A stretch of 64,000 nucleotides of DNA from Verrucomicrobiia bacterium (GTDB lineage: Bacteria > Verrucomicrobiota > Verrucomicrobiia > Verrucomicrobiales > Akkermansiaceae), in the NCBI GenBank assembly GCA_030432565.1, contig JAUIGV010000002.1, forward strand, positions 158,082-222,081, written 5' to 3'. Below the pieces are notes generated by a model. That model worked only from the letters and a program-made list of their open reading frames with translations, ran no database searches and was not told the DNA's origin. Below, piece by piece: positions 1-8,339 of the stretch. The position numbers and the translations under genes are program-made. Position 1 is the stretch's first letter. Each line of letters begins with the position of its first letter.

Positions 1-473
1 AGGTTGGCGACGTCGACATCGCAATCGGCGGCGAGGCGGGCAACATCTTCCTCGGAGCCTCCAATCATGGCGGCCATGGTACCGGGATTGGCTTCGCAGG
101 CTTCGTCCATGAGTTCGCCGCGGCGGGCGACAAGTTTGAGCCCTTCTTCAAAGGTGAAGGTGCCGGCGGCGCAATGTGCGGTCATTTCTCCGAGGGAAAG
201 TCCGGCCGCCGCGACGGGCTCGAGCGAGGGGACTTTTTCACGAAGGATTTCGAGAAGGGCAAGTCCATGGAGGAATAGGGCGGGTTGGCAATTTCCGGTA
301 CGGGTCAGGTCTTCGGCAGGGCCGTTGAACATGACATCGGTCAGTGAACGGCCGAGGACGGCGTCTGCTTTTTCGAAGAGTGCTTTGGCGCCCGGGTAGG
401 CTTCGACGAGGTCCTGGCCCATGCCCACTTTTTGGGCACCTTGTCCGGAGAAGAGAAGAACTGCTTTGCTCAT
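1..473 (-). CDS. fabD: Malonyl-CoA:ACP transacylase FabD, N-terminal part (runs off window)
   Basis: FabD moves malonyl from CoA to acyl carrier protein in the cytoplasm, the entry step of fatty-acid elongation. About 157 residues are visible before the window edge. They open with the FSGQGAQ signature at residues 8-14 and carry the nucleophile elbow GLSLGE at 91-96, so Ser93 is the expected catalytic residue. The family normally has His before this serine (GHSxG) and here it is Leu92, a conservative but noticeable change. The Arg pair at 118-119 fits the carboxylate-binding position. It begins 11 bases after the glycerate kinase stop and is probably co-transcribed with it. The catalytic His lies outside the window. 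Confidence 0.9.
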   Translation of the reverse strand, partial: MSKAVLLFSGQGAQKVGMGQDLVEAYPGAKALFEKADAVLGRSLTDVMFNGPAEDLTRTGNCQPALFLHGLALLEILREKVPSLEPVAAAGLSLGEMTAHCAAGTFTFEEGLKLVARRGELMDEACEANPGTMAAMIGGSEEDVARLAADCDVDVAN

Positions 474-484
474 GAGGGCGCGAG

Positions 485-1591
485 CTAAGCCTGTCCGTGC
501 AGGGGGAGCAAGTCACTTAGCTCACGAACTTTCCGTGTGAGAAGATTCGAGGTGTCCGTCATGAGGGTTTCGAGAGGGAGGTCGAAGTCGGTGAGAGCTC
601 CGCATTGTTCGAAGAGGCCGGATTGACGGACTTCATCTGAAATATGTCCGGCAATGGCGATGACGGGGGTGCCAAGATCGCTGGCGAGTCGGGCGATGCC
701 CACGGGGCCTTTTCCGGAGAGCGACTGAGCGTCGAGTGATCCTTCTCCGGTGATGACAAGGTCGGCTTGCTCGATCCGGGCGGGGAGATCAAGGGCTTTT
801 GAGACGAGGTCAAAGCCGGGGTGAAGTTCGGCTCCGAGGAAATGCATCATGCCAAACCCCAGTCCGCCGGCAGCTCCTGCTCCGGGTCTTTCGGCGAGGT
901 CCCGGGCTCCGGTGACTTTGATGAGATGGGCGAGAAATGCCTCGAGAGTTTCTTGTTGGGCTGCGGTCGCTCCTTTTTGCGGGCCGAAGATGGCGGTGGC
1001 GCCGTTGGGTCCGAGAACGGGGTTGTCAACGTCGCAGGCAACATCGATGGGTGGGAGTTCGATGAGCTGGTCGCGGTCGATGATGGCGAGCTTGTCCAAT
1101 CCGGCGGGGCAGGGGGAGAGCGGTTCCTCCTCGGAATCAAGGAGGAGGACGCCCAGGGCATCGGCCATTCCAACGCCACCGTCGTTGGTGGCGGAGCCGC
1201 CGATGCCGATGAGAATGCGCTCGACGTCTCTTTGTCCGGCGGCGTGCCGGATCATGAGCCCGGTGCCGTAGGTGGAGGATTGCAGAATATCGCGATCCGC
1301 TTCCGGGATGAGTTCGAAGCCCGAGGCGGAGGCCATTTCCATGACAGCGAGCCCGGTGCCGGTGATGGCGTAGCGGGCTTTGAGGGGCCGATGAAGGGCG
1401 TCGACGGTATCGCATTCCACCCACCGCCCGCCGAGAGCCGCGAGCATGGTGGAGGTGAAACCTTCCCCCCCGTCGGCAATGGGGCAGAGGTCAACTTCAC
1501 AGCTGGAAGGGAGTCCTTTCCGCACCGCTTGCGCGACTTCGGGGGCTGGGAGGGATCCTTTAAACTTATCGTTGGCAATGAGGACGCGCAT
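485..1591 (-). CDS. glxK: Glycerate 2-kinase family protein
   Basis: ATP-dependent kinase making 2-phosphoglycerate from glycerate, linking glyoxylate or serine breakdown to glycolysis. The 368 residues match the single-domain family (Pfam Gly_kinase, PF02595). The N-terminus MRVLIANDKFKGS is the family's typical opening, followed by an ADGGEG motif near 40-47, a GIGGSATNDGG loop near 150-160, and a C-terminal TGEGSLDAQSLSGKGP block near 275-295. The length is usual for GlxK/GarK. The start is ATG. It lies upstream of fabD with an 11-base gap, an odd metabolic pairing that may be simple packing. The E. coli symbol is used for the family; orthology to GlxK rather than GarK cannot be settled here. 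Confidence 0.88.
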   Translation of the reverse strand: MRVLIANDKFKGSLPAPEVAQAVRKGLPSSCEVDLCPIADGGEGFTSTMLAALGGRWVECDTVDALHRPLKARYAITGTGLAVMEMASASGFELIPEADRDILQSSTYGTGLMIRHAAGQRDVERILIGIGGSATNDGGVGMADALGVLLLDSEEEPLSPCPAGLDKLAIIDRDQLIELPPIDVACDVDNPVLGPNGATAIFGPQKGATAAQQETLEAFLAHLIKVTGARDLAERPGAGAAGGLGFGMMHFLGAELHPGFDLVSKALDLPARIEQADLVITGEGSLDAQSLSGKGPVGIARLASDLGTPVIAIAGHISDEVRQSGLFEQCGALTDFDLPLETLMTDTSNLLTRKVRELSDLLPLHGQA

Positions 1592-1623
1592 GGCGTCAAT
1601 GAAGCAGAACCGAGGCCAAACCT

Positions 1624-2016
1624 CTAGCTGACAAAGCGGATGCAGAGAGGGTAGCGGTAGGAGACTCCCTCATTCGATTTTACGGCTGCAATAATCGTGA
1701 CGATGATCCAGAAGATGCCGAGCGCTGCCAAAAGGACGAATCCGATAAAGACAAGACAGAGAACGAGTGCGATCAGCCCGTAGAGCGTGCAGGAGATATT
1801 GAAGTTGAGAGCTTCCTTGGCCTGCTCTCCGCCGAAGCGATATTCATCTTTTTTGATCAGGAACATCACCAGGGGGCCGAGGATATTTCCAAATGGGACT
1901 CCCACGCATGCTGAGAATGCCGAGAGATGGGCGAACATGCCCCACTGGCGTTCGGCATTGGGAACGCCGGAGGGGTGGGAAGGGGGATGCTGGGTTGGAG
2001 GTTGAAGTTGATTCAT
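1624..2016 (-). CDS. DUF4870 (Tic20-like) small membrane protein
   Basis: About 130 residues from the ATG at 2016. The open frame extends further upstream without homology, so the shorter start is preferred. A Pro/Gln-rich N-terminal tail is followed by the motif ERQWGMFAHLSAF and several hydrophobic segments, with the conserved stretch YRFGGEQAKEALNFNIS between them, which is the hallmark of DUF4870. The function of the family is unknown. It stands alone on the minus strand, divergent from the BLUF gene. No convincing Shine-Dalgarno sequence precedes the ATG. Confidence 0.8.
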   Translation of the reverse strand: MNQLQPPTQHPPSHPSGVPNAERQWGMFAHLSAFSACVGVPFGNILGPLVMFLIKKDEYRFGGEQAKEALNFNISCTLYGLIALVLCLVFIGFVLLAALGIFWIIVTIIAAVKSNEGVSYRYPLCIRFVS

Positions 2017-2134
2017 GGGGGAATGATAAAGTCTGGGGTGAGCCTGCCCATTATAAAAGATTCGGCTAATTCTCACTGCAAGTCTGAGAGGCAATTTGCT
2101 AGCCGTCAGATTCCAGTTGTGTCAGCCTAAGCTC

Positions 2135-2635
2135 ATGTCAGACGAACTTACACGCATGAGTCTTTTGTGGGAGACCATTCAGAAAGAGGAGGAATACCCA
2201 ATTTTTCGACTGACCTACCTGAGTAAACCCACCAAACCATTCACCGATGAAGACTTCGATGATATCGAAAGCAAATCGGTTGAAGCCAATAATGCCAGGG
2301 ATGTGACCGGGCTTTTGGTGGTGAACGAGGACCGCATTCTCCAGATTCTTGAAGGGCGCGAGGATTCGGTTCGCGAACTTTATGAAAAGATCGAACGGGA
2401 CAGCCGTCACACGGTGATCAAGTTGGTCTGCGCGGTGGAGGACGAGGTGCGGCTATTGCTGACCTGGAACATGGTGGTGCGAGGCTTGAACGGGACGCCC
2501 CCTGATCTCCTGAAGCAGTTTTCACAAGTCTATGACGAGTTGTTGCATGCGGATGGAGAGACTGAAATCTCCATAGACCAAGTAGAGCTTTTTAAGGAGC
2601 TTGCTCTTTTTGGAGGCCTGCCGAAGACGATTTGA
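2135..2635 (+). CDS. BLUF-domain blue-light photoreceptor
   Basis: A 166-residue stand-alone BLUF protein, expected to bind FAD and sense blue light in the cytoplasm. The domain spans about residues 22-117. The photocycle residues are recognisable: Tyr28 in RLTYLS, Asn53 in NNARDVTGLLV, Gln70 in ILQILEG, and Trp111/Met113 in TWNMVV. No output domain is fused; about 45 residues of acidic, probably helical tail follow, so signalling would need a partner protein. The ATG at 2135 is chosen over an upstream in-frame start because homology begins just after it. No obvious partner gene (EAL, anti-repressor) is adjacent. Confidence 0.9.
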   Translation: MSDELTRMSLLWETIQKEEEYPIFRLTYLSKPTKPFTDEDFDDIESKSVEANNARDVTGLLVVNEDRILQILEGREDSVRELYEKIERDSRHTVIKLVCAVEDEVRLLLTWNMVVRGLNGTPPDLLKQFSQVYDELLHADGETEISIDQVELFKELALFGGLPKTI

Positions 2636-2650
2636 TGGGAGGAACTGCCA

Positions 2651-2706
2651 GAAATTTACTTTTGGCGGGAGGGTATCGAAGGCGCCTTTGGAGCGGAAGA
2701 GGGGGC
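2651..2706 (+). repeat. Dispersed intergenic repeat family A, copy 1
   Basis: About 56 bases sharing the pattern AATTTRCTTTTGGCG then GGAGGG, a variable two bases, GAAGG, GCCTTTGGA and GCGGAAGAGGGGG with copies at 3546, 6222 and 9946. It lies right after the BLUF gene. The rest of 2707-2889 holds no gene I can support. Confidence 0.75.
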
Positions 2707-2889
2707 ATCGAGCACTTCGGAGGCTAGGCGGTCGACGCGGGCCCCGTCTCCATGGTGGCGATGTTCGCCGGCACCACCAGCAAGCCCCGAAGCCCATTTC
2801 CGGAATTCGGCTCAGAAAGGGGCCGAATCTTTGCTCACTCGCTCGATCAGCCTTGTTGATCGGCTGTGAGATGATGAAATCCCGTCCGG

Positions 2890-3447
2890 ATGAAATCCCG
2901 TTTTCGCACGATCATAATGAGGGTTCTCCTGATGGGAATCGTCGGAGTCATCGCCTTGCTTGGCGTGGTCTGCCTTCCCCGTCCGGTGGAAGGGGTTTAT
3001 GCGTCAACTCCCGTGATTGAATGCCTGTGCACCGATGGCACCCACTTCTTCCGCTTTCACAAGGAACGAGTCGTTTATCATACCTCCCACGATTCGCTGG
3101 CCATCCTGCTGGGGCGATATGAAGTGAGGGAAGATGGAGGAGTGTTGGTCTACAGCATTCCTCTCAGGCCCGATGATCCTGAAGAGCTGATTTTCACCCT
3201 CAAAAAGCCCCGCCTTGCTTTCGCATTCGCCTCAGGTCTCGAAGACGATGAGTCGGCGGTCTTGCCGCGGCTTCCCCTCATGGAGGAGAAGGCAACGATC
3301 ATTGCCAAACAGGAAGTGTTGCAGACCTTCTTACCGGACGAGGCGACCATCGTGTCCACCTTTTATAATGAGGATCACAAGATCATCCGCAAGGAAACGA
3401 AGGTCCGCCAAGGGCCAGTGAGGGACGAGCCGGGTGCCGGGCCATGA
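2890..3447 (+). CDS. Membrane-anchored hypothetical protein
   Basis: 185 residues. The N-terminus is basic followed by a hydrophobic stretch at about 9-29 (signal peptide or anchor), with the remaining soluble part predicted outside the membrane. It has two cysteines close together (CLC near 46-48) and a charged C-terminus. I do not recognise a family. An in-frame ATG nine codons downstream (MRVLLMGIV) is an equally possible start. It lies between two copies of repeat family A and upstream of a decayed heme-protein gene; no functional link is evident. Confidence 0.55.
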   Translation: MKSRFRTIIMRVLLMGIVGVIALLGVVCLPRPVEGVYASTPVIECLCTDGTHFFRFHKERVVYHTSHDSLAILLGRYEVREDGGVLVYSIPLRPDDPEELIFTLKKPRLAFAFASGLEDDESAVLPRLPLMEEKATIIAKQEVLQTFLPDEATIVSTFYNEDHKIIRKETKVRQGPVRDEPGAGP

Positions 3448-3545
3448 CCGGACGTCTTGCTTCTTGGCTGTTTTCCCTCGCCATGACCCGGTGTTTTCTT
3501 TGCGATCGCCTTCCCACAGTCGAGCGTTCCGCCAAATCAACCGCA

Positions 3546-3612
3546 GCAATTTGCTTTTGGCGTGGGGTGCTTGAAGCCGCCTTTGCACCGGAACGGAGGG
3601 GGTAAAGGGGGA
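3546..3612 (+). repeat. Dispersed intergenic repeat family A, copy 2
   Basis: Contains CAATTTGCTTTTGGCG, GTGGGG, TGCTTGAAG, CCGCCTTTG and CCGGAACGGAGGGGG. Same orientation as the other three copies. Homology to a DUF3365 gene begins immediately after its right end. Confidence 0.75.
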
Positions 3613-3944
3613 TACCGGGCGGACTTCAATGAGAGACCGCAATCCCCAACATGCTCCCGATGAGGCCGATCGCGGCATCCTTGAAGAATGCCAGACTCTC
3701 AAGGAAAAGGGGTACGTTTCCCGACCACCAGTTGGTGCGGGTGGATGGCGACACGGTGCGATTTAACCAACCAATCGTAATCAACGAGGTCTGTCTGAAT
3801 TGTCACGGACCATCGGTCGGACTGAAACCCGGGCTTAAAACCCTGCTGGATGAACTTTATCCGGACGACAAGTTCCGGGATTTTCAGGTGGGTGATCTGC
3901 GAGGTGCCTTTCGGGCCGAGATCAAAGACGATGTTCCGGAGTGA
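3611..3944 (+). pseudogene. DUF3365 (Tll0287-like) c-heme domain, 5'-truncated and frameshifted
   Basis: Reading from 3611 gives GRTSMRDRNPQHAPDEADRG and then ILEE, matching the conserved block of DUF3365 sensor/heme proteins (RNP-NAPD). Around 3700-3712 the homology changes to another frame, which continues with a VDGDTVRFNQPIVINEV stretch, the heme motif CLNCHG, and the family's C-terminal VGDLRGAF. The part before GRTS is absent and its place is taken by repeat copy 2. So this is a relic with a lost 5' half and one frameshift, unless the frameshift is a sequencing error. The usual role of the family is redox or gas sensing through c-type heme. Confidence 0.7.
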
Positions 3945-3952
3945 TCAATTGA

Positions 3953-4462
3953 TTAGTCCTGGCCGCCGCCACACCCGAAGTCCCGGGGAATGAGAAGGGC
4001 GTTGATTTTCCCTTGGTTGGAGAGTTCGCTCCAGTGATTGATGTCAAAATCGATCACCATGATTCCGGAGGTTGGAAGGTTCTCGAGATAATCGCCGGTC
4101 AGACGATGGCAGAGATCAGTCCAGGTGGGATTGTGACCCACCAGCATGACGGACGAGAGGCTCTCATCCAGCTTGCTCGCGAATTGCACCACTCCACCGG
4201 GAGATGTTCCGTAGAACGAATCGATAAACTCGATCTGCTCTGTTGGAAAGCCAAGGGCTTCGGCGAGGAGAGCCGAGGTCATACGGGTTCGCACCGAGGG
4301 GCTGGCGTAGATGGCTTCGGGGATTAACCCGCGTTCTTTGAGGGCTCCACCCATGATGGGAGCCGCCTTTCTGCCACGCTTGTTTAAGGGGCGGTCAATG
4401 TCACGTAGTTCGGGATATTTCCAGGAAGACTTGGCGTGGCGGGATAGGATCAGTCGTTTCAT
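3953..4462 (-). CDS. sixA: SixA-type phosphohistidine phosphatase
   Basis: 169-residue histidine phosphatase family protein. The catalytic RHAKSSW motif is at about residues 8-14 and the second conserved His is in VGHNPTW near 111-117, the pattern of SixA proteins that dephosphorylate phosphohistidine on phosphotransfer proteins. The start codon overlaps the sulfatase stop as ATGA, so translation is probably coupled. The C-terminus ends in a Cys/Gly-rich tail (FGCGGGQD). The substrate is unknown here, and family resemblance alone does not exclude other small phosphate esters. Confidence 0.85.
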   Translation of the reverse strand: MKRLILSRHAKSSWKYPELRDIDRPLNKRGRKAAPIMGGALKERGLIPEAIYASPSVRTRMTSALLAEALGFPTEQIEFIDSFYGTSPGGVVQFASKLDESLSSVMLVGHNPTWTDLCHRLTGDYLENLPTSGIMVIDFDINHWSELSNQGKINALLIPRDFGCGGGQD

Positions 4463-6177
4463 TTTTGGGGGAAGCCGTCGTCGGTGTGTCCCTTGTGTGT
4501 GGGCGTATTGCGTTTTCCGGCATCCAGTTCGGCCTCGCGCCGGAGGAGGAAGGTGCGGGAGATTTTTTGAGCCTTCTCGCGATCCTTGTCGTCGTAGTCC
4601 CAGAATTCCTGAATAACTTGCTCGGCTTTGGGAAAGTGCGAGCCGTCATCGCCCACGCGCTTCCGTGTTTCGGCCAGCTGCTTCTTTAAGTCGGCGACGA
4701 GTGCGGCATTGGCCGGGTCGTTGTAGAGATTGATCGTTTCGTGGGGATCGTTGATGAGGTCATAGAGTTCCCAGCCGGGAGGCGTTTGATATCCCCCGTC
4801 ATAGTTGCAGCCATAGAAGTAGATGAGCTTGTGGGTCTTGGTCCGGATGCCGACGTGGGCGGGATTGTCATGGTGGACCATGTGCATCCAGTAGCGGTAA
4901 TAGGCCGTTTGTTTCCAGCCCTCGGGTTCTTTTCCGGTTTCGAGATGCTTCTTGAAGGACCGGCCCTGCATGGAGGAGGGGGGCTTGATTCCGGCCATAT
5001 CGAGCATGGTGGGGCCGAAGTCGACGTTCTCGACGCAGCTGTCGATGACGGTGCCGGCCTTGATGGATTTAGGGTGGCGCACGAGGAGGGGCATCCTCTG
5101 GGATTCTTCGTACATCCAACGCTTGTCCTGAAAGTCGTGCTCTCCGAGCATAAAGCCCTGATCGCCGGTGTAGATGATGATGGTGTTGTCCATTTGTCCG
5201 GTCTCCTCGAGGTGTTTGAAAAGACGGGCCAGATTGTCATCGATCCCCTTCACGCAGCGAAGGAATTTCTTGAGATAGGCATTGTAGGCCATGCGGGTGT
5301 TTTCCTTGTCGCTGTGGTTTTTGGGATCAAAGTTCCCGGGAAACTCGGCAGGGAAGCGCGGGGGGAGATCCATGAGGTAATTCCGGCGGGGATTGCGGGA
5401 TCCGTTGGAGGTTCCGATGTGCGGGATGAGTTCGTCCCGATAGCCCCGGGTGGCGAGGGAACCCCAGCGTGGGTCCCGCTTCCAGAGGGTTTCAGGCTCG
5501 GGGATGTCGACATCCTTGAGGTAACTCTCGTAGCGGAGAGCATTCTCGAAGTAGTCGTGGGGAGCTTTGTAATGGTGCATCAGAAAGAATGGTTTTTCCT
5601 GATTCCAGCCCTCCTTGAGCCATTTGAGGGTGATTTCAGTGATGACATCGGTGGAGTGTTTTCCCTCGAACTTGACCGTGTTTTGCTTCCAGGGCTTGTC
5701 GCCACGGATGCGGAACTCGGGATCAAAATAAGATCCCTGCCCGGCGAGGACGGAGTAAAAGTCGAAGTCGGCCGGTTCGTCCTTGAGGTGCCACTTTCCG
5801 ATCATGGCGGTGTGGTATCCCGCTTTACCGAACTCGATGGCGAGGGTTTGCTTTCCGGGAGGCACCCGGCCGGCCAAGTCAAAGGCTCCGTTGGTATGAT
5901 TGTATTGCCCGGTGAGGACACAGGCCCGGGAGGGAGAGCAGATGGCGTTGGTGCAAAAGGCGTTTTTAAAAAGCGCGCCTTCCTGAGCGAGGCGATCGAT
6001 CGTTGGGGTGGGCGCAATTTTGGCGAGCCGGCTCCCGTAGGCGGAGATGCCGTGCGCGGCATGATCGTCCGACATGATGTAGAGGATGTTGGGCCTGGAG
6101 TCGTGTTCGTCTTCTTGCTGATCGGCGAGGGACAGGCAGGGAAGGAGGATCAAGAGGGATGAAAATTTGAATGACAT
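4459..6177 (-). CDS. Secreted type I sulfatase (FGly-dependent)
   Basis: A 572-residue arylsulfatase-family enzyme, expected to cleave sulfate esters from polysaccharides outside the cytoplasm. The ATG at 6177 starts a clear signal peptide (MSFKFSSLLILLPCLSLA). The metal site begins with PNILYIMSDDHA, and the formylglycine motif CSPSR sits at residues 80-84 with Cys80 as the residue to be converted. C-terminal sulfatase features such as GDQGFMLGEH follow near 395. Sequence upstream of the ATG is open but consists of repeat family A, so the longer start is rejected. It needs a formylglycine-generating enzyme, not in this window. The stop overlaps the sixA start by four bases. Confidence 0.93.
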   Translation of the reverse strand: MSFKFSSLLILLPCLSLADQQEDEHDSRPNILYIMSDDHAAHGISAYGSRLAKIAPTPTIDRLAQEGALFKNAFCTNAICSPSRACVLTGQYNHTNGAFDLAGRVPPGKQTLAIEFGKAGYHTAMIGKWHLKDEPADFDFYSVLAGQGSYFDPEFRIRGDKPWKQNTVKFEGKHSTDVITEITLKWLKEGWNQEKPFFLMHHYKAPHDYFENALRYESYLKDVDIPEPETLWKRDPRWGSLATRGYRDELIPHIGTSNGSRNPRRNYLMDLPPRFPAEFPGNFDPKNHSDKENTRMAYNAYLKKFLRCVKGIDDNLARLFKHLEETGQMDNTIIIYTGDQGFMLGEHDFQDKRWMYEESQRMPLLVRHPKSIKAGTVIDSCVENVDFGPTMLDMAGIKPPSSMQGRSFKKHLETGKEPEGWKQTAYYRYWMHMVHHDNPAHVGIRTKTHKLIYFYGCNYDGGYQTPPGWELYDLINDPHETINLYNDPANAALVADLKKQLAETRKRVGDDGSHFPKAEQVIQEFWDYDDKDREKAQKISRTFLLRREAELDAGKRNTPTHKGHTDDGFPQK

Positions 6178-6221
6178 CTTTTTCCGAGTTTCGACGAAAT
6201 GGAGTTCCCCGCAACGACAAA

Positions 6222-6267
6222 AGGGCCTTGAAGGCGCCTTTGGAGCGGAGGAGGGAGAAAAGGGGGG
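6222..6267 (+). repeat. Dispersed intergenic repeat family A, copy 3 (partial)
   Basis: Only the right half is well conserved: GGGCCTTGAAGGCGCCTTTG then GAGCGGAGGAGGGAG. The AATTTGC half has diverged (ATGGAGTTCCCCGC). It lies in the leader of the sulfatase gene. Confidence 0.6.
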
Positions 6268-6565
6268 ATTCAATTCGCACGCGACCTCCTCAAACTCATC
6301 GCCCACGGGGCCGACCTTCACGAACTTCGCTCAGAGGGCAAGGACCGCAGCCTTCATGTGCAAGGAAACGCAGGCGATCGCAGTCTGGCGCTTTATGCCA
6401 AGGCCCCTCCTATTGTAAACGATCAACGGATCCCCTCCATCCAAAGTATGCGTCACGCGGGGGATGTCCCAGGACTCGTTGAAACTGCTGGCGGTCAGTC
6501 AGGGGGAGTTGTATTTTTCAAGGTGGTTTCTTCCTCCACGGTAGCGCCAAGATCCGCGGGCGTGG

Positions 6566-6709
6566 TCAAGCCGAAGACAGCTTGCTGGGGGGCAGTATCC
6601 CATCCTTTGACAAGGCTTCATCCAGCTCATCCAGATCCTGATGGCCGCAGACCTTCCGAAAGCCTTCTTCATCCCATAGCAAGCCACTGGCAATCCATCG
6701 ACTCACCAT
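6566..6709 (-). pseudogene. Short coding relic, possibly a transposase C-terminus
   Basis: A 47-codon frame starting MVSRWIASGLLWDEEGFRKV and ending after LDELDEALSKDG. The composition is strongly protein-like, and the pattern of a Trp/Gly segment followed by FRKV-GH-DL recalls the end of some transposases, but I cannot assign a family. It starts back to back with the IS4-like relic on the other strand. Confidence 0.35.
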
Positions 6710-6869
6710 GTCTTTCTTTTTTGTTCCAACGCTTTACGTGACCCGTGGCACCAAGCCAGTTGCGGAGAGAGCGGTCAAACGAAGACCAAAAACCTACCAA
6801 TATCTGACCAACCACCGCCACACCTTTAAGGAAATATACCACCGCGAAAGCTCACGCAGGCCCGCTTAA
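6708..6869 (+). pseudogene. IS4-family transposase C-terminal fragment
   Basis: The last 38 codons before the TAA at 6867 read VAERAVKRRPKTYQYLTNHR then HTFKEI, the highly characteristic C-terminus of IS4-group DDE transposases (R-V-KRRPK-Y-LL). Nothing of the catalytic core (DDE with YREK) is present, so this is a 3' remnant. No terminal inverted repeat or target duplication was found by eye. Confidence 0.55.
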
Positions 6870-6976
6870 CCTCGTGCCATTCATGCCCGGCATACCTTTC
6901 TTAGAATATTGTTTAAGGTAGGAGAATTTACAATTCGTTGACGGACGGCGCGGCGCAATTGTGAGAGAACATCCGC

Positions 6977-8206
6977 ATGAAACGATTGATATCCATGATT
7001 CTGGCCCCATACCTCACGGTAGCCGTTTTCGGCGGTCCGCAGCCTTGGGCCCCGTCCTACTGGTATGTGGCGTTCAATCTCGAGCGACAGGTATGGCACG
7101 CCACGGATATCATCATCGTGAACGAGGGAGAGAAAATCGACGGCAAGGTGACGGTCGAGGGGGTTCTTCACGGATCGAAGGCCGTGGGGGACAAGCTCGA
7201 TTTTCCGGGTCTGGCAAAGCTCGCGGATCCGAAGGAAAGGACCACGTATGTTCCGGACCCGGATGCGCCGCCGACGATTCAAGCAGCGCCATTTCCCATA
7301 CCGGTGAAAGGTTCCAAGCCGAAGGTGATCCCCGGCAAGCGGATGATTCTTTTCCTCGGCGGCGGTGGAAAAGAAATCGTCGTGCATTATTGGTCGGGAA
7401 CAATGCGAGTTCCTCCGAAGCCGGACAATATCGACGAGCATCCGATCACACGCAATGTGGCTTTGATCGATGGCGAGCGGCTTTTCGCCAAGACGGGAAA
7501 ACTCGATGCCCCCATCATTCCCGTTGTGGACCTCGGCATGTCGGTGGGAGATTTGCGTGAGATCATCGCGGCGATCCGCGAGGGACGGGAGGGAATCAAG
7601 CGGTGTGAGGCGATGGACGAAGCCAAGACTCGGGCGGCGGAGGCAGTGCGTCTGATCGATTCGAGCAACTATCGGATACAGAGCAAGGGATTTGAAATCC
7701 TCTTCGGTTGCGGAGCTGAAGCCATTCCCCACATTCAGGCATATCTTGAAAAACATGGCTTTGATAGGCGGATTACCACGATACTTGAACAGATCAGGGC
7801 CGCTGGATGGGCGAAGGAGCCTGACTTGCGTCCGGACGAGGCTGTTGTTCCGCTGCTCATTTATCTGGCCGACAAAGAGATTGAATTCTGGAGGCGCACC
7901 TTACCCACTCTGGAGGTCAACTGGTGGAATCAGGAGGATGATGAAAACGGGCAAAGGCGTTGGGAATTGCAGGAGCGCGCTCAGTTGACCGCAAGAGTGG
8001 TCAGAGCACTTGGAGCGGTCGGAACGCCGGAAGCACTTGCAAAGGTCACCGAAATGCGGGACTTCAGCAAATCCCGGACTTGGCTGAGGTATGACATGGA
8101 TGGCAGGGGTGGCGGACTGTATGGGACCTGTCTGGCTACGCTGGGTGAACTGACGGCCGAGAAGAGAAGGGAGCTTGATTTTGGAAATCCCGGCGGCGGC
8201 GGGTGA
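6977..8206 (+). CDS. Secreted protein with probable helical (HEAT-like) repeats
   Basis: 409 residues with an N-terminal signal peptide (about 1-19). The first third is beta-rich with a KPKVIPGKRMILFL stretch and a His/Trp-rich patch. From about residue 195 it becomes helical with Ala/Leu/Glu patterns such as EAIPHIQAYLEKHGF and PEALAKVTEMRDF, which resemble degenerate HEAT repeats. I do not recognise the family as a whole. It is a single gene, followed by a 130-base convergent gap before the serpin. The C-terminus is Gly-rich. Confidence 0.6.
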   Translation: MKRLISMILAPYLTVAVFGGPQPWAPSYWYVAFNLERQVWHATDIIIVNEGEKIDGKVTVEGVLHGSKAVGDKLDFPGLAKLADPKERTTYVPDPDAPPTIQAAPFPIPVKGSKPKVIPGKRMILFLGGGGKEIVVHYWSGTMRVPPKPDNIDEHPITRNVALIDGERLFAKTGKLDAPIIPVVDLGMSVGDLREIIAAIREGREGIKRCEAMDEAKTRAAEAVRLIDSSNYRIQSKGFEILFGCGAEAIPHIQAYLEKHGFDRRITTILEQIRAAGWAKEPDLRPDEAVVPLLIYLADKEIEFWRRTLPTLEVNWWNQEDDENGQRRWELQERAQLTARVVRALGAVGTPEALAKVTEMRDFSKSRTWLRYDMDGRGGGLYGTCLATLGELTAEKRRELDFGNPGGGG

Positions 8207-8339
8207 ACGGACACTATATCTCCGAAAAATACGGTAACGAATTCCGCGAGTTGATCAGAGCGGCCTGACCTTGATGGTTCGCACCAGGAAAAATGACACT
8301 GGAAGAGCCGCTGATCAAGAGGTGAGTGCAAGTGATTGC

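Larger units (their letters stand above)
6268..6976. other. Intergenic stretch with mobile-element relics
   Basis: About 700 bases without an intact gene. Plus-strand frame from 6271 to about 6510 is open and protein-like (RDLLKLIAHGADLHEL and later IPSIQSMRHAGDVPGLV), but has no plausible start and no family I can name. Two short transposase-like relics follow at 6566-6709 and 6708-6869. The last 100 bases before the gene at 6977 show no promoter I can identify. Confidence 0.5.

Noticed and set aside
821..1627. 268-codon open frame antisense to glycerate kinase
   Set aside because: The kinase on the minus strand is complete and conserved.
4741..6162. Long 473-codon open frame antisense to the sulfatase
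   Set aside because: The opposite strand encodes a complete sulfatase with signal peptide and CSPSR motif; the antisense frame has no recognisable domain.
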